DNA of 64,000 nt from Listeria ilorinensis (GCF_913566895.1 NZ_CAJYCN010000003.1:62001-126000); one strand, 5' to 3'. Shown: positions 1 to 8,229, counted from the first letter of the stretch. The notes: generated by a model not told the origin, from the letters alone. Translations and numbers: made by a program.

Positions 1-163
1 TCAAACCAGGCGCAATGAATTTCCCGGCCGCATCAAATATTTCCGCTTCTGTCGCCTCAATATTTTCAGCAATCAGCCTGATTTTTTCATCTTCAATCAG
101 AATATCCTTTGACACAAGCTCGCCCTGTTCATTTAACAATCGTCCATTTTTTATAAGGTACAT
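1..163 (-). CDS. pyrC: Dihydroorotase, N-terminal part (runs off the window)
   Basis: This is the first 54 codons of dihydroorotase, which closes carbamoyl-aspartate to dihydroorotate, the third step of UMP synthesis. The protein starts [20 protein letters not shown] and reaches the FIAPGL segment that in this amidohydrolase family comes just before the metal-binding HxH motif, which lies outside the window. The ATG is at 161-163, preceded by GGAG with 9 bases of spacing. The start overlaps the end of pyrB by 13 bases, so translation is probably coupled. The gene is the fourth of the pyr operon seen here. Confidence is high from context and the N-terminal sequence, although the catalytic part is not visible. 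Confidence 0.9.
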   Translation of the reverse strand, partial: MYLIKNGRLLNEQGELVSKDILIEDEKIRLIAENIEATEAEIFDAAGKFIAPGL

Positions 164-1065
164 ACTCTCATCTCCGCTTCTTTTTCATTTAATACAGCCT
201 CTAAAATCGCCATGCGCATAAACACACCATTTTGCATCTGAGCGACGATGCGCGACTGTTCACTTTCGACCAAACAGCCCGCGATCTCCACATCTCGATT
301 GACCGGACTCGGGTGCATGATGATCGCATCCTTCTTCATTTTCGCCGCTCGCTCGATTGTCAATCCATATTGTGCATGATAATCTGCTTTAGAAAACACC
401 GCCCCGTCAGCCTGATGCCGTTCATGCTGGACACGCAGTAGCATAAGAACATCTGCCACTTCTACTACCTGATCAATGTCTAAATAAGTCCCGTAAGCCG
501 CACAGGATGCATCAAACCATTCCCGCGGCCCTGAAAAATAGATGTCTGCGCCGAGCCTTTTCAGCACTTGCATATTTGAATTCGCCACGCGGCTGTGTAG
601 GATGTCGCCGCAAATCACAACCTTTTTGCCACTGAATGTGCCGAATTCTTCTTTGATGGTAAATAAATCGAGCAGACATTGACTTGGATGCTGTCCGCAG
701 CCGTCTCCGCCGTTAATTACATGGATGTCAAGCGCTTTAAGCGGTTCATAGTAGTGCTCTTCCTTATGGCGGATCACAGCAATATCAACTCCCAGCGCTT
801 GCATCGTCAGAACTGTATCGTACAGTGTCTCTCCTTTTGTCACACTTGATTCGCCCGGTTCAAATGAAATGGTTTCAATCCCCAGCTTCTTTTCTGCCAT
901 CTCAAAACTGTGATGCGTTCGCGTACTGGGTTCAAAAAACATATTGACTGCATAAAGTTTTTTATCCCCCTCAAGCTTCCCACCCTGTTTAAAATAAGCT
1001 GCCCGGTCCAGTAACTGCTCGATTTCCAGCGTGCTGAGATCCTCCATTGACAATAAATGCTTCAT
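151..1065 (-). CDS. pyrB: Aspartate carbamoyltransferase catalytic subunit
   Basis: PyrB joins carbamoyl phosphate and aspartate to make carbamoyl-aspartate, the committed step of pyrimidine synthesis. The protein is 304 residues, usual for the family. The carbamoyl-phosphate motif FFEPSTRT is near residue 47 and the HPSQ motif is in the middle of the chain. An upstream in-frame ATG at 1077 directly abuts the AAAGG ribosome binding site, so the second ATG at 1065 ([12 protein letters not shown]), which matches the known N-termini of Bacillus relatives, is the better start. It lies 77 bases downstream of pyrP and overlaps pyrC. Transcription comes from the pyr promoter near 3300 through two PyrR attenuators. 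Confidence 0.96.
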   Translation of the reverse strand: MKHLLSMEDLSTLEIEQLLDRAAYFKQGGKLEGDKKLYAVNMFFEPSTRTHHSFEMAEKKLGIETISFEPGESSVTKGETLYDTVLTMQALGVDIAVIRHKEEHYYEPLKALDIHVINGGDGCGQHPSQCLLDLFTIKEEFGTFSGKKVVICGDILHSRVANSNMQVLKRLGADIYFSGPREWFDASCAAYGTYLDIDQVVEVADVLMLLRVQHERHQADGAVFSKADYHAQYGLTIERAAKMKKDAIIMHPSPVNRDVEIAGCLVESEQSRIVAQMQNGVFMRMAILEAVLNEKEAEMRVCTL

Positions 1066-1085
1066 TTTCACCGTCATCCTTTCAG

Positions 1086-1132
1086 ATTTTCTTATAGAAA
1101 GGCCTCTTCTAGAATGCTGCTAAAAGAGGCTG
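1086..1132 (-). terminator. Hairpin between pyrP and pyrB, attenuator-like but without PyrR loop
   Basis: On the minus strand GCCTCTT pairs with AAGAGGC around a loop that can form a further 3 bp, followed by CTTTCT. It sits where B. subtilis has its third pyr attenuator, but I see no copy of the PyrR-binding loop found upstream of pyrR and pyrP. It may be a weak terminator or an mRNA processing/stability hairpin. Confidence 0.45.
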
Positions 1133-1142
1133 GTTGTCTTCG

Positions 1143-2426
1143 TTATGCGTGTTTTTTCTTGGGGATCAGCAGGTTCAAAATGATCCCAACAAGTGCTGCC
1201 ATTGCCATACCAGAAACCTGGACGGAGCCAATTTGGACAAATAGCCCGCCGATTCCGATCACAAGGACAACAGAAGTAATAATTAAGTTGCGGTTGATAT
1301 TCAAATCAATTTTGTTATCAATCATCATTCGTAAGCCACTCGATGCGATGACTCCGAAAAGTAGTAATGAAATGCCGCCGAGAACCGGCTGCGGTACAGA
1401 GGTAATGATAGCATTGATATAGCCGATGAAACCGAACAAGATGGCACAAACTGCCGCCCCGCCGATCACAAACACACTATAGACCCGCGTAATCGCCAGA
1501 ACACCGATATTTTCCCCGTACGTTGTAACAGGAGGTCCTCCAAGGAAGGAGGCAATGATCGAAGCCGTACCATCAGCAAGAAGCGAACGGTGTAAGCCTG
1601 GATCTTTAAAGAAGTTACGGTTGGTAATTTTATTTAGAACCAGTTGGTGCCCCATATGTTCTGCCATTGTTACGAAGGCAAGCGGCGCCATACTTAAAAT
1701 GACCGTGACCGTCACTACCGGATCTGCATCCACAAATGGGATCGTAAAGTCTGGTACTTGGAAGAAACTAGCCTCCTTAATCAGCGTATAGTCGACTAGT
1801 CCAAAGCACATACTGGCCACATAACCCACTGCAAAGCCAAACAAAATTGGAATCAATCCGAGAAAACCTTTGAAGAAAATCATCGCAATAATCGCTGCTG
1901 CAAGTGTAATAAGCGCAACGGCCAGCGCTTCCCAGCTATAATTCTCCACTCCACTGCTCGTTCCCATCGCCATATTCGCCGCGCTTGGTGCCAAGCTTAA
2001 ACCGATTACCATAATGACCGGTCCGACAACGACTGGTGGTAGTACCTTTTGAATCCAATCCACACCCGCATAATAGACGATCAAAGAAACGATCGCATAG
2101 ACGACCCCGACTGAAAAAGTACCGACCATGACCGAACCCGGCGACTGGTCTTTCAACATAAACTGCGTCAGTGGAGCAATAAAGGCAAAGGATGATCCCA
2201 GATAAGCAGGAATTTTTCCGCGCGTGATCACAAGGTAAGCAAGTGTCCCAAGTCCGCTTGAAACAAGAGCGACACCTGGGCTTAGTCCTGTTACGCTTGG
2301 TACAAAGATAGTCGACCCGAACATTGTGAATAAGTGCTGAATACTGAGAACGATCCATTTGCTGAGTGCCGGTCGTTCATGAATATCTAGGACGGGTTTT
2401 GTTGTAGTTTGCTGTGTTTCTGACAT
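1143..2426 (-). CDS. pyrP: Uracil permease
   Basis: PyrP is a proton-linked uracil importer of the NCS2 (nucleobase-ascorbate) family in the cytoplasmic membrane. The 427 residues are almost entirely hydrophobic helices after a short polar start (MSETQQTTTKPVLDIHERP). The conserved substrate-site segment around residues 245-290 reads MAPLAFVTMAEHMGHQ, typical of uracil permeases, and GGPPVTTYGENIG follows. The start is preceded by GAGGGAGA. The gene is the second of the pyr operon, behind a PyrR attenuator, so it is expected to be off when UMP is plentiful. A xanthine permease would be the main alternative, but the operon and the motif argue for uracil. Confidence 0.95.
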   Translation of the reverse strand: MSETQQTTTKPVLDIHERPALSKWIVLSIQHLFTMFGSTIFVPSVTGLSPGVALVSSGLGTLAYLVITRGKIPAYLGSSFAFIAPLTQFMLKDQSPGSVMVGTFSVGVVYAIVSLIVYYAGVDWIQKVLPPVVVGPVIMVIGLSLAPSAANMAMGTSSGVENYSWEALAVALITLAAAIIAMIFFKGFLGLIPILFGFAVGYVASMCFGLVDYTLIKEASFFQVPDFTIPFVDADPVVTVTVILSMAPLAFVTMAEHMGHQLVLNKITNRNFFKDPGLHRSLLADGTASIIASFLGGPPVTTYGENIGVLAITRVYSVFVIGGAAVCAILFGFIGYINAIITSVPQPVLGGISLLLFGVIASSGLRMMIDNKIDLNINRNLIITSVVLVIGIGGLFVQIGSVQVSGMAMAALVGIILNLLIPKKKHA

Positions 2427-2444
2427 TTTTTCTCCCTCTTTCCA

Positions 2445-2567
2445 TAAAAAAACTCTTTGCCAGAAATCCTGACAAAGAGTTTTGCTGCTTTTTTATGCAG
2501 AATGAGCGTAGACTTGCCACACGCATCCTCATGAAATCGCACTCTTTGTCAGCCTCTCTGGACTGCT
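2445..2567 (-). promoter_or_regulatory. PyrR attenuator between pyrR and pyrP
   Basis: Minus-strand reading order is a PyrR binding loop AGTCCAGAGAGGCT (2551-2564), then CTGACAAAGAGT, then a terminator whose arms ACTCTTTG and CAAAGAGT lie at 2452-2480, ending in a run of seven T (2445-2451). The loop matches the known PyrR consensus exactly. UMP-bound PyrR would hold the loop and let the terminator form, stopping pyrP-pyrB-pyrC. Confidence 0.93.
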
Positions 2568-2587
2568 TTTAAAAAAGTGTTGATCAA

Positions 2588-3256
<669 letters not shown>

Positions 3257-3287
3257 TTAAAGGTTCCATATGTTTTTCACTGTATTT

Positions 3288-3316
3288 AGCTTAACTGAAA
3301 AGCAGTCCCTTGTCAA
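3288..3316 (-). promoter_or_regulatory. Sigma-A promoter of the pyr operon
   Basis: On the minus strand TTGACA (3311-3316), a 17-base spacer and TAAGCT (3288-3293) lie about 35 bases upstream of the first PyrR loop, the right place for a leader of attenuator size. Confidence 0.75.
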
Positions 3317-3605
3317 TCATCAAAAGGTGATTTTTTGATTCTTTTTCGTTCGGTAAGTTTTCTGGAAAGCCGCCATAAGAAAGCGAGAGAAATAAAGAGA
3401 GTAAAAATTCAGGAACGCTTTCTTTTCTCTGCATGTATGTTTTTTGAATCGCTGCCAAAAACTCTTAAAATCCATCTAGCTCATTGACTTATTTATCATG
3501 TGAGCTGTTCACATATAAATAAAGATTTGAATACAGGCTTTCTTTTCTTCATAACGCCTATTTCTTCCATTTTTTCCAAATCTTCTTCATGCTCTCCTAA
3601 ATCTA
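3317..3605. other. Intergenic stretch between pyr promoter and small basic gene
   Basis: No gene is visible. The only structure I noticed is a 9-bp inverted repeat AAGAAAGCG / CGCTTTCTT (about 3376-3424, loop near 30 bases) followed by a T-rich stretch on the plus strand. It could be a weak terminator or chance. Confidence 0.4.
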
Positions 3606-3614
3606 TGTTACAAT
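3606..3614 (+). promoter_or_regulatory. Extended -10 promoter for the 69-aa gene
   Basis: TGTTACAAT fits the extended -10 form TGnTAnAAT and lies about 10 bases upstream of the ribosome binding site of the following gene. The -35 is poor. Confidence 0.5.
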
Positions 3615-3637
3615 AACCACGAAAGGAGCCTGATCAT

Positions 3638-3847
3638 ATGGCCAAATCAAAAGCAAAGAAGCAGCGAGAAAAATGGATTCGCGAAGGGCATCTCGATCCC
3701 GTGATGAAACGCAGCCCATTTCACACGCTTGATCTTCACACTCGTATCACTAAAACCAAAAAAGATAAACTTTACCAAAAGAAAAGGAAGAACCTATCCC
3801 GTTATGATTCCGAGGATGGGTTTTTATTTGTAAAGGGTATCGTTTAG
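3638..3847 (+). CDS. Small basic conserved-type protein of unknown function
   Basis: This 69-residue protein starts MAKSKAKKQREKWIREGHLD and is very rich in lysine and arginine, which suggests nucleic acid or ribosome contact. I do not recognise a named family. The start is firm: AAAGGAG lies 9 bases upstream of ATG, with an extended -10 promoter before it. It is a single gene, divergent from the pyr operon, and sits at the left edge of the AT-rich patch. Its stop codon at 3845-3847 is directly followed by low-GC sequence. A small hypothetical gene occurs at this place in other Listeria as far as I recall. No membrane segment or signal peptide is visible. Confidence 0.75.
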   Translation: MAKSKAKKQREKWIREGHLDPVMKRSPFHTLDLHTRITKTKKDKLYQKKRKNLSRYDSEDGFLFVKGIV

Positions 3848-3997
3848 TGAAACACATTTATCATGTTTATAGACACTTTTCTTCTTAGTCGTCTTTTTTC
3901 AATGAACTCCCTTTCTCTCTTAAGCCATCTATACAATTCATTTGATATTTCAGATATAGAGATGAAATGGCTGATTTTCTTAAGCAAGTTGGCTTTT

Positions 3998-4879
3998 CTA
4001 TTCCATTTGTTTCCCCGTCAATTTATACCAATCTTCTTGGATATCAGCTGCTATAAATTCCTGTTGACTGATCTTCAAAGCTTCAATAATCTTCCTTACT
4101 TTGCCGTGAGATTTTGTCTTATCTCCTTTTATCCACGCTACTTCACATAAACAATACTGGCTTTCCAAAATCATCAGTACATCCTTTTCCTCTGTAGCAA
4201 GCTGATAAACGTTTTTTATGACCTTTTCAGCCTCTAAATATCTTTCTTGAAGTCTCAAGTAGGTGCAATAATTATACAATGTATTTCTCTTTATCCTTTT
4301 TGTTTCGCCAAAATTATCGTAGATTTGATAATATCTATTTAACCTTTCCAAAATAAGTAACATAATATCTTCTTCAAACATGAATAAGATATTTGATAAC
4401 AGCAAAACGTCATTATAATATAAGCAATCTTTCTTTTCTAACCTACTCCATATTTTCAGAAATTTTGTTCTAGCTAGTGATAAATCATTGGTTTCTTGCA
4501 AAATAATATAACCGCTAATCATATGATATAAATCTACTAATACATCACTATATTCATTCTCTATTTGCTGCTCTATTTGCAATTGGAGTTCTTTTAAGTC
4601 TTTAGTGTGAATCGATACTCTGATTTTCCGTAATTCATCCATAAATTCTTTTAAAGGATCATCATGATAATCTCTTCTTATATACTCAAATTCGCCCACA
4701 CTCATCGAAAGCCTTTCAACCAGTTGAATGACTGTTTCATAACTTGAGCCTTGTTGATTGCTTTCAATTCTATATAGGTTTGTCCTAGTCATTAAGCCTT
4801 CATATAGTTTTTGTGAATGTACACCTGAATTTTCCCTTATTTCTTTGATTAGCTCGCCAATCTGCCTTCTATTTCTCAT
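3998..4879 (-). CDS. Rgg/GadR/MutR-type transcriptional regulator
   Basis: This 293-residue protein has an N-terminal helix-turn-helix (about residues 5-65; GELIKEIRENSGVHSQKLYE then TRTNLYRIESN, the typical Xre-like start of Rgg proteins) and a long all-helical C-terminal half with repeated paired helices such as YLRLQERYLEAEKVIKNVYQ, consistent with the TPR-like peptide-sensing domain of the Rgg/PlcR (RRNPP) group. Family members sense short peptides taken up by the oligopeptide permease. The start ATG has GGAG 11 bases upstream. It is divergent from a 14-codon peptide ORF at 4977, with a palindrome between them. Codon use and base composition are markedly more AT-rich than the flanking genes, suggesting transfer. 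The regulated target is not apparent. Confidence 0.85.
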   Translation of the reverse strand: MRNRRQIGELIKEIRENSGVHSQKLYEGLMTRTNLYRIESNQQGSSYETVIQLVERLSMSVGEFEYIRRDYHDDPLKEFMDELRKIRVSIHTKDLKELQLQIEQQIENEYSDVLVDLYHMISGYIILQETNDLSLARTKFLKIWSRLEKKDCLYYNDVLLLSNILFMFEEDIMLLILERLNRYYQIYDNFGETKRIKRNTLYNYCTYLRLQERYLEAEKVIKNVYQLATEEKDVLMILESQYCLCEVAWIKGDKTKSHGKVRKIIEALKISQQEFIAADIQEDWYKLTGKQME

Positions 4880-4912
4880 CCCATGTCACTCTCCACTCAC
4901 ATTTGTTTTATT

Positions 4913-4929
4913 TTGTAACATTCTTACAA
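4913..4929. promoter_or_regulatory. Palindrome TTGTAA-n5-TTACAA, candidate operator
   Basis: A perfect 6+6 inverted repeat sits between the divergent regulator and peptide ORF. It overlaps a possible -10 of the regulator (minus strand TGTTACAAA) and the -35 zone of the peptide promoter. That placement fits an autoregulated operator, but binding is inference. Confidence 0.55.
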
Positions 4930-4944
4930 TTATCTATTTCAATA

Positions 4945-4953
4945 TGTTAGAGT
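4945..4953 (+). promoter_or_regulatory. Extended -10 promoter of the peptide ORF
   Basis: TGTTAGAGT fits TGnTAnAnT. The expected transcription start near 4960 would be just before the GGGAGGTG ribosome binding site, giving a very short leader. Confidence 0.5.
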
Positions 4954-4976
4954 AATAACTGTCGGGAGGTGAAATT

Positions 4977-5021
4977 ATGTTATCTTCAATCACAGTCATG
5001 ATTTATTACATTTTTAGCTAA
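4977..5021 (+). CDS. Candidate 14-residue hydrophobic signalling peptide
   Basis: The ORF encodes MLSSITVMIYYIFS. It is too short for ordinary gene finders but has a near-perfect ribosome binding site (GGGAGGTG, GGAGG 7 bases before ATG) and an extended -10 promoter. The peptide is uncharged and hydrophobic, with no basic secretion leader. It is divergent from an Rgg-type regulator, the arrangement known for shp/rgg pairs and for the leaderless SIP peptide of RopB in Streptococcus pyogenes. I infer a pheromone or co-regulatory peptide, perhaps leaderless. The alternative is that the transcript (about 4960-5280) is a regulatory RNA and the ORF incidental. No homologue is known to me. Confidence 0.5.
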   Translation: MLSSITVMIYYIFS

Positions 5022-5223
5022 TGTAAAAATCAAGTATTGGAGAGAGAGCCACCTCATTATTTCATTCATCTCAAAAAAAATGAAATGGCTATCCATATTC
5101 CCAACTCCAAATTCAGTATATTATACTAAACAAGAACTATAAAATATAAAGTGATCTCTAATTCTTAAAATCCTTTACTTTTCACATTCCCGACACATTT
5201 TTCTAAAGTATTCTATTAAAATA
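5022..5223. other. AT-rich non-coding stretch after the peptide ORF
   Basis: No gene with a ribosome binding site is visible. An inverted repeat ATTTCATT / AATGAAAT lies at about 5058-5087 with flanking AGCC/GGCT. A 20-codon ORF (5080-5142) has no ribosome binding site. The stretch probably forms the 3' untranslated part of the peptide transcript. Confidence 0.5.
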
Positions 5224-5280
5224 GAACTAGACAGGAAGAAAATTTCGTACAAGAAATCACTTCCTTTCTAGTTCTTTTTA
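5224..5280 (+). terminator. Rho-independent terminator of the peptide transcript
   Basis: GAACTAGA (5224-5231) and GGAAG pair with CTTCC and TCTAGTTC (5267-5274), followed by TTTTT. It ends a predicted transcript of about 320 bases starting near 4960. Confidence 0.8.
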
Positions 5281-5333
5281 TTGTCCCTACCATCTGTTCA
5301 TTTCACTACTCTTGCTTATTTTATAATCCATCC

Positions 5334-5368
5334 AAAAATACCGATCTCAGCATAAAGAAGATCGGTAT
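5334..5368 (-). terminator. Terminator downstream of rluD
   Basis: On the minus strand ATACCGATCT (loop of 11) AGATCGGTAT is followed by five T. It ends the lspA-rluD transcript. Confidence 0.85.
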
Positions 5369-5387
5369 AAAAAATAAAGCTTGTGAT

Positions 5388-6311
5388 TTATTCTGCGGGC
5401 TGATCCTTCTCCTGCCGCAATTCAGCCAAAGCTGCTTCAAAATCTGCTGGCAGGGGCGATTCGAAATGAAGGCGTTCGCCTGTACGCGGATGGGTAAAAC
5501 CTAGTTCTGCCGCATGAAGGAACTGACCGCTTCCTTGAATGGTATTTTTCGGACCATATTTCGGATCTCCGGCGAGCGGGTGATCAATATACTTCATATG
5601 CACCCTGATCTGATGGGTACGTCCTGTATCAAGCTGACATTCCACCAGCGTAAAAGCAGGAAAACGCTCAACCACTTGAAAATGGGTCCGAGCTTCCTTC
5701 CCATCTGGCACTACTGCCATTTTTTGCCGATCATCTTTAGAGCGACCAATTGGCGCTTCGATCGTCCCTTTTTGATGATGGATTACTCCGTGAACAAGCG
5801 TGAGATAAACGCGATCGCTTGTTTTATCTTTTAGCTGCTGCGCCAGTGATTCATGAGCAGCATCATTTTTTGCCACCATCAAAAGACCAGAAGTATCCTT
5901 ATCGATCCGATGTACAATCCCCGGACGGATCACGCCATTTATACCGGACAAATCTTTGCAGTGATAAAGCAGCGCATTCACAAGTGTCCCAGTTGGATGT
6001 CCGGCCGATGGATGAACCACCATGCCAGCTGGTTTATTCACAACCAAAACATCCGCATCCTCATAGCAAATCTCAAGTGGGATATTTTCTGGAACTGCCT
6101 CCAGCTCTTCTGCTTCCTTCCATTCATAAGTAACGACTTCACCGGCAGTTACTTTATAATTCGGTTTTACAGCTGCTCCACCTATGGTTACCGATCGTTC
6201 TTTTAACATCAGTTGCACTTGCGAGCGACTAAGTGGTAAAAGTTCGCTGAGTGCCTTGTCGACCCGGCTACCTGTCACATTTTCTGTTATCGTTATTGTC
6301 TCTTTTGTCAT
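5388..6311 (-). CDS. rluD: 23S rRNA pseudouridine synthase, RluD family
   Basis: Enzymes of this family isomerise uridines of helix 69 of 23S rRNA to pseudouridine. The 307-residue protein has an N-terminal S4 RNA-binding domain (about residues 14-75) and the RluA-type catalytic domain, whose motif HRIDKDTSGLL carries the catalytic aspartate. TGRTHQIRVH follows. The start has GAAAGG upstream. It overlaps the last four bases of lspA, so the two are cotranslated, as is common in Bacillales. B. subtilis YlyB is the likely counterpart. Exact uridine targets cannot be read from the sequence. Confidence 0.93.
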   Translation of the reverse strand: MTKETITITENVTGSRVDKALSELLPLSRSQVQLMLKERSVTIGGAAVKPNYKVTAGEVVTYEWKEAEELEAVPENIPLEICYEDADVLVVNKPAGMVVHPSAGHPTGTLVNALLYHCKDLSGINGVIRPGIVHRIDKDTSGLLMVAKNDAAHESLAQQLKDKTSDRVYLTLVHGVIHHQKGTIEAPIGRSKDDRQKMAVVPDGKEARTHFQVVERFPAFTLVECQLDTGRTHQIRVHMKYIDHPLAGDPKYGPKNTIQGSGQFLHAAELGFTHPRTGERLHFESPLPADFEAALAELRQEKDQPAE

Positions 6312-6775
6312 ACTTTTTTTCCTTTCGTTTTACGGTCATCTAGGAAGACATAAATCAACATCAGCATAACACCGACACAAAGCGACATATCTGCTACGTT
6401 GAAAATCGGGAAATAATAATTGCCCCAGACTGTCGAAATAAAATCAACTACTTCCTGATGCAGCAGTCGGTCAATGAAATTCCCCACAGCTCCGCCTAAA
6501 ATAAGGGCTAAACTCACCGAAAAGAGTGGCTGTCCCTTTGCATGTCTTTGCATAATATAAATAATGATTCCTACCACTACGATCGTGACAATATAAAATA
6601 GCCACATATGCCCCTCTAAAATACTCCAAGCGCCGCCTGTATTTCGGTAGCTTCGCCAGTATAAAAATCCAGGTATGACTGTGATGCTCTCGCCGACTTC
6701 CATCGTTTGCACCACAATGTATTTCGTCAGCTGATCCAGTACAAGAACTGCCAACGTAATCAAATAATAATACAT
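6308..6775 (-). CDS. lspA: Lipoprotein signal peptidase (SPase II)
   Basis: LspA is the membrane aspartyl protease that cleaves the signal peptide of prolipoproteins after diacylglyceryl modification. The protein is 155 residues with four hydrophobic helices. The two catalytic aspartates are visible at residue 102 (GNFIDRL) and residue 129 (FNVADMS), together with the N-terminal VLDQLTK motif. GAGG lies 7 bases before the ATG. It is translationally coupled to rluD. A lipoprotein substrate with a lipobox is encoded at 42832-43485 in this window. Confidence 0.96.
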   Translation of the reverse strand: MYYYLITLAVLVLDQLTKYIVVQTMEVGESITVIPGFLYWRSYRNTGGAWSILEGHMWLFYIVTIVVVGIIIYIMQRHAKGQPLFSVSLALILGGAVGNFIDRLLHQEVVDFISTVWGNYYFPIFNVADMSLCVGVMLMLIYVFLDDRKTKGKKV

Positions 6776-6807
6776 GCCCTTGCCTCATTTCCCTCTTAAT
6801 GAAATCG

Positions 6808-6837
6808 AAAAAGGGCTTCCCGAAGACGGAAAGCCCT
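6808..6837 (-). terminator. Terminator between purine permease and lspA
   Basis: On the minus strand AGGGCTTTCC pairs with GGGAAGCCCT, followed by TTTT. It ends the permease transcript, so lspA must have its own promoter or depend on read-through. Confidence 0.8.
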
Positions 6838-6845
6838 AGTCTCAG

Positions 6846-8135
6846 TTATATCCATTGTATGATAAATTGCAGTAAAAATAAAGCCGCAATCACATACATC
6901 ACGATCGAGATCCGCTCTGTTTTTTTTGTAAACAGTGAAAGAATCGGATAAGCAATAAAACCTGCTGCGATTCCATCCGCAATACTGTACGTAAATGGGA
7001 TCAATACAACGATTAGTAGCGCCGAAAGCATACTCGCTGTATCTCTCAGATCCATTTCCTTGAACTCCTGCAGCATGCTGAGCCCGATCACAATCAGAAT
7101 CGGCGCCACTGCACTGTTCGGAATGACACCTAAAAACGGCATCAATACAAGCGAAGCTGCAAATAAGAGCCCGGTTGTCACCGTCGCAAGGCCCGTTTTC
7201 GCACCGCTGGCAAATAACGACCCGCTTTCTAGGGCAGAAACCGTTGGACTGGTGCCGAACAGACCGGATAAAAACACGGTGATCGAACTAGCCCGCAAGA
7301 CATTTGGCAATGCTTTTTCGCGTTTCAACTGCTTCGTTTGTCCAAAAGTCAATCCGACCGTTTCAAAAACAATCACCATCGTCATTGTAAAGACTCCTGA
7401 CCAGAAAACAATATTTGTCACACCACGAAAATCGAACGCAAAGAAGACCTCTTTAAGTGGCGCAAGACTAAGCGTCATCTGACCGATTTGGCCGTTTACA
7501 CCAAACAAAAAACCGATCCCTGTGCCCAAAATGAGGCTCCATAAAAACGTTCCAGGCACTTTGCGGATGACAAGAATCAAGGTGAGAAGGAGTGTGAGGA
7601 GCGTTGCAAGCACAAACGGATCATTCAGCGCGCCGAGTTCCAATAACCCGTGTTTCCCCGGCTTCACTAACTGCCCTTTCTCAAGTCCAAGCAGCACCAA
7701 AAAAAGCCCCAGACCTACTGTAATCCCCTGCTTTAATACCAGTGGAATCGCGTTGTTAAGCTTTTCCGCAAGTGGTGTAAAAGCCAGAATCATAAACAGA
7801 ATCCCACTGACTGTGACAGCAGCCAGAGCTTCCTGCCAAGTAAGGCCCATACTGCCGACTAGTGTATACGCGAAAAGGGCATTAATCCCCATTCCCGGTA
7901 TCACGATCAATGGCACATTGGCCATAAAGCCCATGAGTAAACAACCTACCACAGAAATGAAAATTGTGGTAAGGATGGCTGCTTCTTTGGGAATTCCTGC
8001 CTCGCTCAGAATACTACTATTGACAACGATAATATATGCGACTGTAAAAAAGCCGATTACGCCTGCCAAAAGTTCCGTCCGCAAGTTTGCTCCATGCTTC
8101 TTTAACTGAAACTGTCTTTCCAGAAATTTTTGCAT
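6846..8135 (-). CDS. Purine base permease, AzgA/PbuG-like (NCS2)
   Basis: This 429-residue membrane protein belongs to the AzgA branch of the NCS2 family, which imports hypoxanthine, guanine or adenine with protons. Visible signatures are VIPGMGINALFAY near residues 77-89 (the family pattern is APGMGxNAFF), FETVGLTFG near residue 257 and GTSPTVSALESGSL near residue 293, with about 12 membrane helices. The start is preceded by GAGGA. It is transcribed alone from the promoter at 8201-8229, divergent from the MATE gene. I see no purine riboswitch in the leader. The substrate cannot be decided between hypoxanthine/guanine and adenine. Confidence 0.88.
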   Translation of the reverse strand: MQKFLERQFQLKKHGANLRTELLAGVIGFFTVAYIIVVNSSILSEAGIPKEAAILTTIFISVVGCLLMGFMANVPLIVIPGMGINALFAYTLVGSMGLTWQEALAAVTVSGILFMILAFTPLAEKLNNAIPLVLKQGITVGLGLFLVLLGLEKGQLVKPGKHGLLELGALNDPFVLATLLTLLLTLILVIRKVPGTFLWSLILGTGIGFLFGVNGQIGQMTLSLAPLKEVFFAFDFRGVTNIVFWSGVFTMTMVIVFETVGLTFGQTKQLKREKALPNVLRASSITVFLSGLFGTSPTVSALESGSLFASGAKTGLATVTTGLLFAASLVLMPFLGVIPNSAVAPILIVIGLSMLQEFKEMDLRDTASMLSALLIVVLIPFTYSIADGIAAGFIAYPILSLFTKKTERISIVMYVIAALFLLQFIIQWI

Positions 8136-8200
8136 GATTTTTCCTCAATATAAAATTGTCCCTCTCCCAACCCGCAAGAAATGTCTTGCCACAATCATGA

Positions 8201-8229
8201 ATTATACATGAATTCTCATTTTCAGGCAA
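8201..8229 (-). promoter_or_regulatory. Sigma-A promoter of the purine permease
   Basis: TTGCCT (8224-8229), a 17-base spacer and a perfect TATAAT (8201-8206) on the minus strand. Confidence 0.75.

Noticed and set aside
5080-5142. 20-codon ORF MKWLSIFPTPNSVYYTKQEL downstream of the peptide ORF
   Set aside because: No ribosome binding site; the ATG is preceded only by an A run and lies inside an inverted repeat. Probably chance.
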